Shown here piece by piece: positions 51,424 to 59,485 of a DNA stretch of 64,000 nucleotides (the stretch's first letter is position 1; each line of letters begins with the position of its first letter). The stretch covers positions 62,001 to 126,000 of the forward strand of contig JAAZYR010000001.1 in assembly GCA_014239555.1 (NCBI GenBank), given 5' to 3'. Source of the DNA: Acidimicrobiales bacterium (GTDB taxonomy: Bacteria > Actinomycetota > Acidimicrobiia > Acidimicrobiales > Poriferisodalaceae). Both the position numbers and the translations under genes were made by a program. Under the pieces are notes generated by a model. The model searched no databases. It saw only the letters and a list, made by a program, of their open reading frames with translations, and had not been told where the DNA came from.

Positions 51424-52433
51424 CGAGTATCGCCCCACAGAGGTTCAGTCGCTTGGGGGTATTTGGTGTAGCCCTCGCATTGGGTGGCCTTGCCATCATC
51501 CCCTTTGTTACTTCCACTACCGGTCTTCGTCAGGCCAGCCAGATCATCATCTCGGTTCTCGCAGTTCTAGGGGTCAACGTTGCTACCGGTTACGGCGGGA
51601 TGATCAGTCTCGGACATGGTGTTTTTATTGGAGTAGGTGCCTTCGCAACGGGATACTACGTGGACGGTCTAGGCCTTCCCTGGTTATTGGCGATAGCACT
51701 GGGAGCAGCGACAGCGGGGTTGTCTGGAGCATTAGTAGGACTGCCTGCTCTTCGCATCAAAGGAATCCATCTAGCACTCGTCACATTGGGTCTCGCTATT
51801 GTGTTTCAGCCCCTGAGTAAACGCTTCCCCAAATTCTCGGGCGGTGTCAGCGGCAAAGGAATCGAAGCTGAGTTCGTGGCGCCTTCATGGTGGCCGGGTG
51901 ATACTCGAATGGCCACAGCCGTATACCGCTATCTCTTCTGCATTGTGATTGTAGGGCTGGCCCTATGGGCCACTTGGAACCTTGTCAACAGCAGGTTTGG
52001 ACGCTCTATGAGAGCCATCCGGGACAACGACACCGCCGCCGCCGTTTATGGAGTGGACCTAATCTCGGCACGGTTACAGACTTTCGCGGTTAGCGCTGGT
52101 TTGGCTGGGCTGTGCGGGGCGCTTCAGGTAGTTCTGGTGCCCTTTGTGTCGCAAGAAAAATTTACTCCCCAACAGTCACTGGTCATATACGCCACAGCAG
52201 TCATAGGAGGCTTGGGCACCATCTGGGGTTCGGTATTGGGAGTGGTAGCGCGGACCGCTGTCGGAGCAGCTGGTGAAGCGGCTGCTGGTGTTGACGGCCT
52301 TGGTCCTATCGGAGAAGTTTTTGATCTCCTCGACGAACCAGCATTTGTCTTTGGTGTAGGACTGATTCTCTTAACGTTCTTGTTTCCACGAGGACTTGCT
52401 GGAATCAAGCGCCCAAAACGAATCAGTAATTAG
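51420..52433 (+). CDS. livM: branched-chain amino-acid ABC permease LivM-type (second)
   Basis: A permease of 337 residues with GYGGMISLGHGVFIGVGAFA, GLPALRIKGIHLALVTLG, AIRDNDTAAAVYGVDL and GTIWGSVLGVVARTAV, the LivM pattern. The GTG start overlaps the LivH stop codon. No substrate-binding protein follows, and none is found elsewhere in the window. Confidence 0.92.
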   Translation: MTSIAPQRFSRLGVFGVALALGGLAIIPFVTSTTGLRQASQIIISVLAVLGVNVATGYGGMISLGHGVFIGVGAFATGYYVDGLGLPWLLAIALGAATAGLSGALVGLPALRIKGIHLALVTLGLAIVFQPLSKRFPKFSGGVSGKGIEAEFVAPSWWPGDTRMATAVYRYLFCIVIVGLALWATWNLVNSRFGRSMRAIRDNDTAAAVYGVDLISARLQTFAVSAGLAGLCGALQVVLVPFVSQEKFTPQQSLVIYATAVIGGLGTIWGSVLGVVARTAVGAAGEAAAGVDGLGPIGEVFDLLDEPAFVFGVGLILLTFLFPRGLAGIKRPKRISN

Positions 52434-52591
52434 ATCGCTTATCTGCCGTCCCTAAAGACGAGCAGCAAATTCGAAGTCAATGAAGTCGCCGACGCACAAA
52501 AACGTTGCCTGGTTCTATCCAACACCGGGAAATTCATCGCCATTTACCGCTGATTTCCTCGGGTATTAAGCAAGCGAGTCAGTACTCCTCT
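52434..52591. other. intergenic sequence after the liv cluster
   Basis: The 220-bp gap between livM and tRNA-Glu. I see no ORF with start signals and no strong hairpin in this first part; the promoter for the tRNA lies in its second part. Confidence 0.4.
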
Positions 52592-52619
52592 TTGCCCTAA
52601 CTCAGTGGTTCGCTATGCT
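52592..52619 (+). promoter_or_regulatory. probable promoter of tRNA-Glu
   Basis: TTGCCC (52592-52597), a 16-nt spacer and TATGCT (52614-52619) lie about 35 nt before the tRNA. Confidence 0.5.
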
Positions 52620-52653
52620 GACCCTTCGCTCGGGGGTCTCGGCCTCCGACCCG

Positions 52654-52729
52654 GCCCCCATCGTCTAGCGGCCTAGGACACCACCCTCTCAAGGTGGCGG
52701 CACGGGTTCAAATCCCGTTGGGGGTGCCA
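52654..52729 (+). tRNA. tRNA-Glu(CTC), CCA encoded
   Basis: The acceptor arms GCCCCCA (52654-52660) and TGGGGGT (52719-52725) pair. The anticodon arm CCACC-CTCTCAA-GGTGG gives anticodon CTC. The T arm is ACGGG-TTCAAAT-CCCGT. Discriminator G at 52726, encoded CCA at 52727-52729. Confidence 0.95.
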
Positions 52730-52859
52730 TATAGTTCTTCCGCAACCGCAGCAAAAATCTCACGAAAAATCTGTGATCGTTGATTACATCATCCTCAGGT
52801 TGGATTGAACCGGAAGGCGCTACGGTCAGTGTCTAAGTTGATGGGAAAGCCCGGCACTT

Positions 52860-54356
52860 ATGAGCAACTGGCATCGACACCTTCCTAAAGAGTTAGACCC
52901 GTCCGAAATCGAACTCACATCCGGTGAAACGCTCCCGACTGTCTGGGTTTCTAATTGGAAAAATGAACCGGAACGAACCGTGATCCATGATCCCTCCCTA
53001 GGTTGGATTACTGCTGGCGATTTGTTGGATAGGTCTGAAGTCATAGCTAGGCGATTGGCGAATGTTGGTGTCGAACTCGGCGATCGAGTCCTTCTGAGTG
53101 CAACTAGTTCAGCCGAACTTGTCGCGGCTCACGCGGCCGCACTTCGGTTGGGTGCCGTTGTCGTGCCAACCAATGGTGCCTACCGAGCCGACGAGGTGAC
53201 CCATGTGATTTCTGATGCCCGACCAAAGATTGCGATTGTAGATCGACCTGAGTGGAGCGACTGGATCCAGTCTTGTGACCCAACCGTCCTAGTCACAAAC
53301 CCGTCAGTGGACTTGGAGGACGGACCGAGGGTCCAACTAGACCAGATAGGCGCACGAGCATCTGCGCTCATCGGCTACACGTCGGGCACTACGGGCCGCC
53401 CGAAAGGAGCCGTACTTTCACACGGAAACCTGCTGTCTTCAGTTCGGGCACTAGAGATTGCCTGGCGTTGGCAAGCTGAAGACACTCTGATTCTCGCACT
53501 GCCACTGTTTCACATGCACGGTCTCGGAGTCGGACTTCACGGGTCGTTAGCGGTGGGGGCGCGAGCGGTGCTGCTCCCTGAATTCGAAGTCAACGAGGTG
53601 CTCGATTCCATCCAAAAATACGAAGCGACTATGTTCTTCGGAGTGCCAACGATGTACAACCGCCTGGTTCAATCGCCCAGAGCACCAGAGATCAGTCAAC
53701 TGCGACTTTGCGTATCAGGCTCAGCGCCGTTGGCTGCCGAGTTACATCAGCGGATTCAAGCAGTGAGCGGTCAACGAGTCCTAGAACGATACGGCATGAC
53801 CGAAACCGCAATGCTCGTCTCCAACCCTTATGAGGGGGAACGACGCCCAGGTTCAGTGGGTTTCCCATTACCTGGAGTGGAAGTGCGCCTCAAGGGTGAA
53901 CCACCGGAAATACTGGTGAAAGGCCCCAATGTTTTTGAAGGCTATTGGGAACGACCTGAAGCCAATAGCCAAGCCTTCGATGACGGTTGGTTTCGTACCG
54001 GCGACCTAGGTGCGCTTGACGCGGATGGTTATCTCTCCATTGTCGGCCGAGCAAAAGAACTGATCATTTCTGGCGGATTTAATGTCTACCCGAGAGAAGT
54101 CGAAGACGTCATTTCCCAACACGAAGCGATCCAAGAATGCGCAGTGGTGGGGGAGCCTGATGATGAATGGGGAGAAGCCGTCGTCGCTTTTGTTGTAGCC
54201 GATCGAGATATCGCGGACGATGAAATCAAGAATTTCGTCGGGGATCGACTATCTCATTACAAGCGGCCTCGACGCACATACAGAATCGGCGCGCTTCCTC
54301 GAAATGCTTTAGGAAAAGTTCAGAAACACCGATTGCAGGAACAACCAATCATTTAA
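52860..54356 (+). CDS. acyl-CoA synthetase, MatB-like
   Basis: An ANL-superfamily adenylate-forming ligase of 498 residues. The A3 motif is YTSGTTGRPKGAVLSH, A5 is RYGMTETAML, A7 is WFRTGDLGALDADGYL and the catalytic Lys is in NALGKVQKH. LPLFHMHGLGVGLHGSLAVGA and GERRPGSVGFPLPGVEVRL resemble malonyl- or methylmalonyl-CoA synthetases, so a dicarboxylate substrate is possible. The 3' end overlaps glpD tail to tail by 4 nt. Confidence 0.85.
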   Translation: MSNWHRHLPKELDPSEIELTSGETLPTVWVSNWKNEPERTVIHDPSLGWITAGDLLDRSEVIARRLANVGVELGDRVLLSATSSAELVAAHAAALRLGAVVVPTNGAYRADEVTHVISDARPKIAIVDRPEWSDWIQSCDPTVLVTNPSVDLEDGPRVQLDQIGARASALIGYTSGTTGRPKGAVLSHGNLLSSVRALEIAWRWQAEDTLILALPLFHMHGLGVGLHGSLAVGARAVLLPEFEVNEVLDSIQKYEATMFFGVPTMYNRLVQSPRAPEISQLRLCVSGSAPLAAELHQRIQAVSGQRVLERYGMTETAMLVSNPYEGERRPGSVGFPLPGVEVRLKGEPPEILVKGPNVFEGYWERPEANSQAFDDGWFRTGDLGALDADGYLSIVGRAKELIISGGFNVYPREVEDVISQHEAIQECAVVGEPDDEWGEAVVAFVVADRDIADDEIKNFVGDRLSHYKRPRRTYRIGALPRNALGKVQKHRLQEQPII

Positions 54357-56089
54357 GACATGCCTTTACGAACGTCGCGTGTCCCTAGACGCGTAGCATC
54401 CGCAGCCTGATCGTTGAGCTCGTTGTTGCTTTCTCTTTCGCTAGCGACCCTTCTCAGATAGTGGTCTACTTCACGGTTGACCGTGGCTTCGCTCCAGCCG
54501 AGTTCTGGAGCCATTAATTCGGCAACTTCTCGAGCCGACTCCGTGCCTCGGTCGCGTGTCTCAACGGACAGCCTTGTGCGACGGGTCAGGACGTCTTCTA
54601 GGTGGAGAGCTGCTTCGTTTCTCACAGCGTGTATCACTTCGGCGCGGAGATAAGGATGGTCGGAGGCGAGGGGTTCACCTAGCTCCGGATCGACAGAAAT
54701 GAGGTCCAAAATTTCATCGATCCGATCTCCGTGACGGGAAATGAGATGATTGATCACCTTCAAACTCAGGCCGGTGACTTGAGAGATTTTCTCAGCTTGG
54801 GACCGGATCTTGTGGTATCCCACGGCACCTATCAGAGGCACAGACGCAGTTCCAGAAGCCTGTAAATCGAGGTTCTGATCAATTCCGACGGCGTCGATAG
54901 TGTCGGCAGCCATGATCCGATAAGTGGTGTACTTGCCACCAGAAATTGACACCAGTCCCGGCGCTGGTACTGAAACTGCATGTTCGCGGCTGAGTTTGCT
55001 TGTTTTTTCTGACTCGCCGGCAAGGAGAGGGCGAAGACCGGCATACACCCCGACGATGTCGCCGTAGTCCAAGGGAGTGTTGAGAACCTCATTTAAGGTG
55101 GAGAGCAAATAGCGGATGTCTTTTTGGCTCGCTGCTGGGTGAGCTCGATCTAGATCCCAGTCGGTGTCGGTGGTGCCAACGATCCAATGGTGATCCCAAG
55201 GAATCACGAACAAGACACTCTCATTCGTGCGGAGTATTAAACCGGTCTCAAGTTCGATCCGGTTCCTTGGAATAAGTAGGTGAATGCCCTTAGACGCCCG
55301 GACGTTTTCGCCGTGCCCGCCAGCGTATTCTTCGATGTCGCCGCTCCAGACTCCGGTTGCATTGACCACGGTCCCACATAAAATCTCGAATTTTTTTCCG
55401 CTTTCCAAACATTCAACTTGAGCTCCGGACACCCGACTTTCGGTGCGCACAATCCCTGTGACTTTTGCCGATGTCAGCACTAACGCCCCCAAGCCAGCTG
55501 CCGTGCGAGCCGCCGAAACGACGTACCTGGCATCGTCAACAGAGGCGTCTGAATAGACAACGGCGCCTCGATATAGGTGAGGGGCTAAAGCGGGAGCTCG
55601 ACGACGAACTTCTTTACGACTCAAATGCTTGTGCCGAGGTAGGGAGTTGCCGCTGCGGCCTGCCATTAGATCGTAAAGGCCGATCCCAAGGCCAACGTAG
55701 AGCCGCTCCCAGAACCTCGTGAGGGGGTACAAAAAGTTAACTGGTCGAACCAAATGAGGTGCCAGTTGCGACAAGAGCAGCCCGCGTTCATTTAGAGCTT
55801 CTTTAACTAAACCAAATTTAAATTGTTCGAGGTATCGCAGTCCGCCATGGATCAGCTTGCTGGAGCGGCTCGAAGTGCCAGATGCTAAGTCTCGCTGCTC
55901 CACAACAGCCACAGTTAGCCCGCGTGTCACAGCATCTAACGCGCATCCGATGCCAGTGATACCGCCACCAACGACCAGCACGTCCACCTGTTCAGTCGAT
56001 AGTCGACTCAGAGCACTTTGCCTGTGCGCAGGACCTAAACGGTCATTTGCCGGGTCGCTCTGATCCCGATGTATCCGACCATCTTTCAC
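54353..56089 (-). CDS. glpD: FAD-dependent glycerol-3-phosphate dehydrogenase
   Basis: Oxidises glycerol-3-phosphate to dihydroxyacetone phosphate and passes electrons to the quinone pool; membrane-associated. It has 578 residues. The FAD motif is VVGGGITGIGCALDAVTRG, followed by RDLASGTSSRSSKLIHGGLR, the glpD signature, and a C-terminal helical domain. The GTG start has TAACCT 6 nt upstream. It is divergent from pafB. Confidence 0.95.
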   Translation of the reverse strand: MKDGRIHRDQSDPANDRLGPAHRQSALSRLSTEQVDVLVVGGGITGIGCALDAVTRGLTVAVVEQRDLASGTSSRSSKLIHGGLRYLEQFKFGLVKEALNERGLLLSQLAPHLVRPVNFLYPLTRFWERLYVGLGIGLYDLMAGRSGNSLPRHKHLSRKEVRRRAPALAPHLYRGAVVYSDASVDDARYVVSAARTAAGLGALVLTSAKVTGIVRTESRVSGAQVECLESGKKFEILCGTVVNATGVWSGDIEEYAGGHGENVRASKGIHLLIPRNRIELETGLILRTNESVLFVIPWDHHWIVGTTDTDWDLDRAHPAASQKDIRYLLSTLNEVLNTPLDYGDIVGVYAGLRPLLAGESEKTSKLSREHAVSVPAPGLVSISGGKYTTYRIMAADTIDAVGIDQNLDLQASGTASVPLIGAVGYHKIRSQAEKISQVTGLSLKVINHLISRHGDRIDEILDLISVDPELGEPLASDHPYLRAEVIHAVRNEAALHLEDVLTRRTRLSVETRDRGTESAREVAELMAPELGWSEATVNREVDHYLRRVASERESNNELNDQAADATRLGTRDVRKGMS

Positions 56090-56095
56090 AACTGC

Positions 56096-56101
56096 AGGTT
56101 A
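56096..56101 (-). promoter_or_regulatory. -10 box (TAACCT) of leaderless glpD
   Basis: On the minus strand TAACCT is followed by 6 nt and the GTG at 56089. Confidence 0.55.
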
Positions 56102-56140
56102 CGGCTTTCATAGATCGAACAATCTGATCTCGTTCGAATC

Positions 56141-56146
56141 TAGAGT
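56141..56146 (+). promoter_or_regulatory. -10 box (TAGAGT) of leaderless pafB-like gene
   Basis: TAGAGT is followed by 8 nt and the GTG at 56155. Confidence 0.55.
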
Positions 56147-56154
56147 CATGTGTA

Positions 56155-57072
56155 GTGGATAAGAACGAACGTATATGGAAATTACTTATGTATCTGCGGG
56201 CCAGTCTGGTCCCCGTGAGTTGGGCGGAAATCGTCAGAGACACAGACCTGTATGTGGACGACGGTCCAAGTTCCCGAAAGACTTTTGAACGCGATAAGAA
56301 AGATCTGCGGAACTGCGGCATAACAATCCACACTGAAAACATTGGTGGTAGCGATGAGGCTGCAGGCGGAACGCGGTATGCCATCCGAGATGCCGATCTT
56401 TTCTTGAACCTCCAACTTTCAGCTAATGAAGGTCTCGCCTTAGAAATGGCCGCGACGATGGTTCAGTTTGACGCAGCATGGGAAATGGATGCGTTGGCAA
56501 AGTTGGGCGCTGGTTCCTTGCCATCGCCTCCTCCTCTGCGAGCTCAATTAAGCGCGCCCGAAGAGCTCGTATCCCTACACAACGCCGTGGACCGGAGGCG
56601 CAAAATTAGTTTTATGTACGGAGGTGCTTCCCGTGAAGTTGAACCCACCTTGGTGTTTTGGCGCCGGGGCAGCTGGTACATCCACGGTTACCAGAATGGA
56701 ATCGCAAAGAACTTTAAAGTCGACCGGTTCGAGAGCGACGTCATAGAAGGCCCAGATAACTCGGCTTCAAGCTACGAGGTGCCAGATTCTGCGGAAGCAA
56801 TGTCTGAAGACCCCCTGCTACATGGACCTGACCAGGGGATTCTTGCTCGCGTGTTAGTCGATGCCGTCTTAGCTCGACAGGTCGAACGCGATCGAGGGGG
56901 TGTGATTGAACGACGAGACGACGGATCGGTGGTGGTGGAGGTTGATGTTCGAAGTCCAGGAGCTTTTCGTTCTTGGCTTTTTGGGATGCGAGATCATGCT
57001 GTGGTTCTTAGCCCCCCACAGATAGTGGAAGATGTGATTTCTTGGCTTCGAGCGTTAGCGAGAGCGACGTGA
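56155..57072 (+). CDS. pafB: WYL-domain regulator, PafB-like
   Basis: A 305-residue transcriptional regulator with an N-terminal winged helix (IWKLLMYLRASLVPVSWAEI, then TFERDKKDLRNCGI), a central WYL domain (RRKISFMYGGASREVEPTLV, RRGSWYIHGYQNG, KVDRFES) and a C-terminal WCX-like region. In mycobacteria PafB and PafC form a heterodimer that activates the LexA-independent DNA-damage response. The adjacent, overlapping WYL gene supports this assignment. The name is by analogy. Confidence 0.82.
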   Translation: MDKNERIWKLLMYLRASLVPVSWAEIVRDTDLYVDDGPSSRKTFERDKKDLRNCGITIHTENIGGSDEAAGGTRYAIRDADLFLNLQLSANEGLALEMAATMVQFDAAWEMDALAKLGAGSLPSPPPLRAQLSAPEELVSLHNAVDRRRKISFMYGGASREVEPTLVFWRRGSWYIHGYQNGIAKNFKVDRFESDVIEGPDNSASSYEVPDSAEAMSEDPLLHGPDQGILARVLVDAVLARQVERDRGGVIERRDDGSVVVEVDVRSPGAFRSWLFGMRDHAVVLSPPQIVEDVISWLRALARAT

Positions 57073-57992
57073 GGAAGAGGCGATCAAACGATGAGCGATT
57101 AGCTCTGCAGTTAGCAATGATTCTTTGGGCACATGAGCATCAACCTGTCGCCGTTGCGGAGGTCGCCGCTCAATTTGGTCTTGATCCTGATGACGCGTAC
57201 AGCGAGCTATACCCCCTGCAAGGCATTGAGGTTTCCGTAAACGACGAGTTTCACAATTTGGGTGTCGTCGTAGAAGACGACGGCGAAATAATCTTCGATA
57301 TGAGTCCTCTCTTCGGTCGTCCCAGACGACTTGAGCGCGGCGAAGCTCTAGGGCTTCTAGCTGCAGCGAACGCAGCCCTGCGACTTCCCGGAACTGATAT
57401 CGAGTCTCTGAAAACTGCTGTATCCAAGTTGGAAGAGGCGCTTGGAATTGGTTCGAACCTCGCGGTTGAGATCACCGACCCTGAGCACCTCGATGTCATT
57501 CGGCGCGCCACCAGAGACCTGGAAAGAATGCGAATTGAGTACTACGCACAATGGACGGATGAAGTTTCGATTCGCAATGTTGAACCGTATGAAACGATCA
57601 ACATTGCGGGTGATTGGTACCTTCGAGCCCACTGCCTACTGCGCGATGATCACCGAACGTTTCGAATCGATCGGATTGAAACAGTTGAACTGACAGGCGA
57701 AACTCACTCGCGGACGGACCCTGGAAATCAGCCATTTACGGTAGGAGACGAAGCTCGAGTCGTCCGAATTGAAGTGCCCGCCAACGCTCGCTGGATGATC
57801 GAATCGCTGCCAGTCGAAATAGTCGAGGATGCTGAGAGATTGGTGATCGATTTGCCAGTTTCGAGCACAGTGTTCTTGGAGAGCCTGATGCTAAGGCTTG
57901 GGCCCGAAGCTCGAATAGATAATGACGGTTCCTTTAGAGATGTGGCTTCCGGCGTGGCTCAACGTCTCCTGCTTCGTTACAAGAAATCGTGA
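57069..57992 (+). CDS. pafC: WYL-domain regulator, PafC-like
   Basis: A 307-residue partner of the PafB-like protein: an N-terminal helix-turn-helix (LAMILWAHEHQPVAVAEVAA), a WYL domain (RMRIEYYAQWTDEVSIRNVE, GDWYLRAHCLLRDDHRTFRI) and a C-terminal extension. The GTG at 57069 overlaps the upstream stop codon (GTGA) and is preferred to an in-frame ATG at 57042. No proteasome or Pup-ligase genes adjoin, unlike in mycobacteria. Confidence 0.82.
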   Translation: MRKRRSNDERLALQLAMILWAHEHQPVAVAEVAAQFGLDPDDAYSELYPLQGIEVSVNDEFHNLGVVVEDDGEIIFDMSPLFGRPRRLERGEALGLLAAANAALRLPGTDIESLKTAVSKLEEALGIGSNLAVEITDPEHLDVIRRATRDLERMRIEYYAQWTDEVSIRNVEPYETINIAGDWYLRAHCLLRDDHRTFRIDRIETVELTGETHSRTDPGNQPFTVGDEARVVRIEVPANARWMIESLPVEIVEDAERLVIDLPVSSTVFLESLMLRLGPEARIDNDGSFRDVASGVAQRLLLRYKKS

Positions 57993-58000
57993 GCCGCGAC

Positions 58001-58006
58001 TAGGGT
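58001..58006 (+). promoter_or_regulatory. -10 box (TAGGGT) of leaderless acyltransferase gene
   Basis: TAGGGT is followed by 6 nt and the ATG at 58013, so this gene has its own start point although it lies only 20 nt after pafC. Confidence 0.6.
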
Positions 58007-58012
58007 CCGGCC

Positions 58013-58651
58013 ATGCTCCGACTCCGTTCCCGATGCCGATCAACGGTAGGGCGCGTGATTCGAAGCCTCTCGGAATCTTTGAACCGAGCCGCATCAATTG
58101 GTCCTTATGACCCGCCCGCTCGTCGGTATAAGCGGTTTGGGCAAGGTTCAATCATCAACTGGCCTACGGGCAACATGTACGGGGAGCGATGGATAAGCAT
58201 CGGTGATAACACGATGATTGCCGGCCAGGTGACCTTGTCGGCGGGCATGATGCCCGGGCAACAAATGATGACCGACCCGGTGGTCATCATTGGTGATCGA
58301 TGTCTAATAGGGCGGGGGAGCGCGATCGTTGGTCACTACCGCATCGATATTGGTGATGATGTTTTCACAGGTATGAATGTGTACATCACCGATCAGAACC
58401 ATGGATACGAAGACATAGAGGTACCGATCGGCATTCAAGACCCTGAAGATGATCCAGTAGTCATAGGGTCTGGAAGCTGGATTGGATCTGGAGCAGTTGT
58501 GCTACCCGGGGCTCGCTTGGGAGAACATTGCGTGGTGGCTGCTAACTCAGTGGTTAGGGGTGAATTTCCACCATATTCAGTTGTTGCCGGCGTCCCGGCG
58601 AAAGTGGTTCGGCATCATAACGGCGCGGGTTGGACGCGCCCCGAGAGCTAG
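58013..58651 (+). CDS. hexapeptide-repeat acyltransferase
   Basis: A 212-residue left-handed beta-helix protein with repeated I-G-D/S-x-x hexapeptides (ISIGDNTMIAGQVTLS, VVIIGDRCLIGRGSAIVGH, IDIGDDVFTGMNVYIT). The loop TDQNHGYEDIEVPI holds the likely catalytic His. The C-terminal IGSGAVVLPGARLGEHCVVA and YSVVAGVPAKVV are standard for sugar O-acetyltransferases. The acceptor is unknown. Confidence 0.87.
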   Translation: MLRLRSRCRSTVGRVIRSLSESLNRAASIGPYDPPARRYKRFGQGSIINWPTGNMYGERWISIGDNTMIAGQVTLSAGMMPGQQMMTDPVVIIGDRCLIGRGSAIVGHYRIDIGDDVFTGMNVYITDQNHGYEDIEVPIGIQDPEDDPVVIGSGSWIGSGAVVLPGARLGEHCVVAANSVVRGEFPPYSVVAGVPAKVVRHHNGAGWTRPES

Positions 58652-58657
58652 GCATCG

Positions 58658-59449
58658 TTAAAGCTCCGATTCCACCAAATCCACCACCACGGCCCAATGA
58701 TCGGAGGGGATCACTCCGGCTACAGGTTCGATTCCCGCGAGAAATGCGGACGAAATGTTTCCGAGTGGAACGGGTCTCGGCCATGACACGAAGACGTAAT
58801 CAAGTCGCCTTTGAGGCCATGCTGCAGCCTTGAGGTACGGGTTGCTCTTGTCCCATGTCCAACCCGGTAAATCGTTGCACTGGGGCCATGCATCGGTCAT
58901 GGCTAGACCTTGGACAGGAGTGGGTGATTCGCCTGTGATCATTCGAATTTCGTCTGAGTTAGGCGTCGCGTTGAAATCCCCAGCCAAAACGACTGGATGT
59001 TGTTCGGGAGCGTGACGAGCAGCAACTAAATCGAAAATGGCTGTTATTTGTTCTTGACGGCGCTTACTTTGATCGAACCTGTGATCTAAGTGGGTGCAGA
59101 TGACAGGGATCTCTAAATCACCGCGGTCAAGTACAGCCGATATAGCCCATCTTGTGCCAGGCCCGTCAGTAGGCGGCAGTTGGGTAGATTCCGATTCAAT
59201 GATGGGGTACTTACTCAGGATTGCGTTACCGAAGGAGTAGCCCTTCCACCAGCGTTCCGGGGTCCTCACGTAGTGCATGCCCAATGCCGTCGCAAGTTCC
59301 GCAGCCTGGTCCTCACCAGTCTCGGCACTCCAAACCTCTTGTAAGCAAACGACATCAGCTTCGAGGTTCTCTAAAGTTTGCGAAATGGCGGCCTGGCGAG
59401 GTTCCCAATCTCCGAATCGCCACCACACGTTCCAGGTCACTATGCGCAC
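58658..59449 (-). CDS. endonuclease/exonuclease/phosphatase family hydrolase
   Basis: A 263-residue metal-dependent phosphodiesterase-fold protein (EEP superfamily). Active-site segments occur in order: IVTWNVWWRFGD, DVVCLQEVWS, VICTHLDHR, VVLAGDFNATPNS, RRLDYVFVSW and the final His in PSDHWAVVVDL. The substrate may be a nucleic acid, a phospholipid or a small phosphodiester. There is no signal peptide from this start. The GTG at 59449 is set by TACGGT 6 nt upstream; a longer open frame crosses the divergent promoter. Confidence 0.87.
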   Translation of the reverse strand: MRIVTWNVWWRFGDWEPRQAAISQTLENLEADVVCLQEVWSAETGEDQAAELATALGMHYVRTPERWWKGYSFGNAILSKYPIIESESTQLPPTDGPGTRWAISAVLDRGDLEIPVICTHLDHRFDQSKRRQEQITAIFDLVAARHAPEQHPVVLAGDFNATPNSDEIRMITGESPTPVQGLAMTDAWPQCNDLPGWTWDKSNPYLKAAAWPQRRLDYVFVSWPRPVPLGNISSAFLAGIEPVAGVIPSDHWAVVVDLVESEL

Positions 59450-59455
59450 TTTGTC

Positions 59456-59478
59456 ACCGTAACCGGCCCTTCTAGGCT
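59456..59478. promoter_or_regulatory. back-to-back leaderless promoters
   Basis: On the minus strand TACGGT (59456-59461) serves the EEP gene, 6 nt from its GTG. On the plus strand TAGGCT (59473-59478) serves the acyl-CoA synthetase, 7 nt from its ATG. Only 11 bp separate the two -10 boxes, so polymerase binding at one should hinder the other. Confidence 0.55.
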
Positions 59479-59485
59479 TGTGGGT

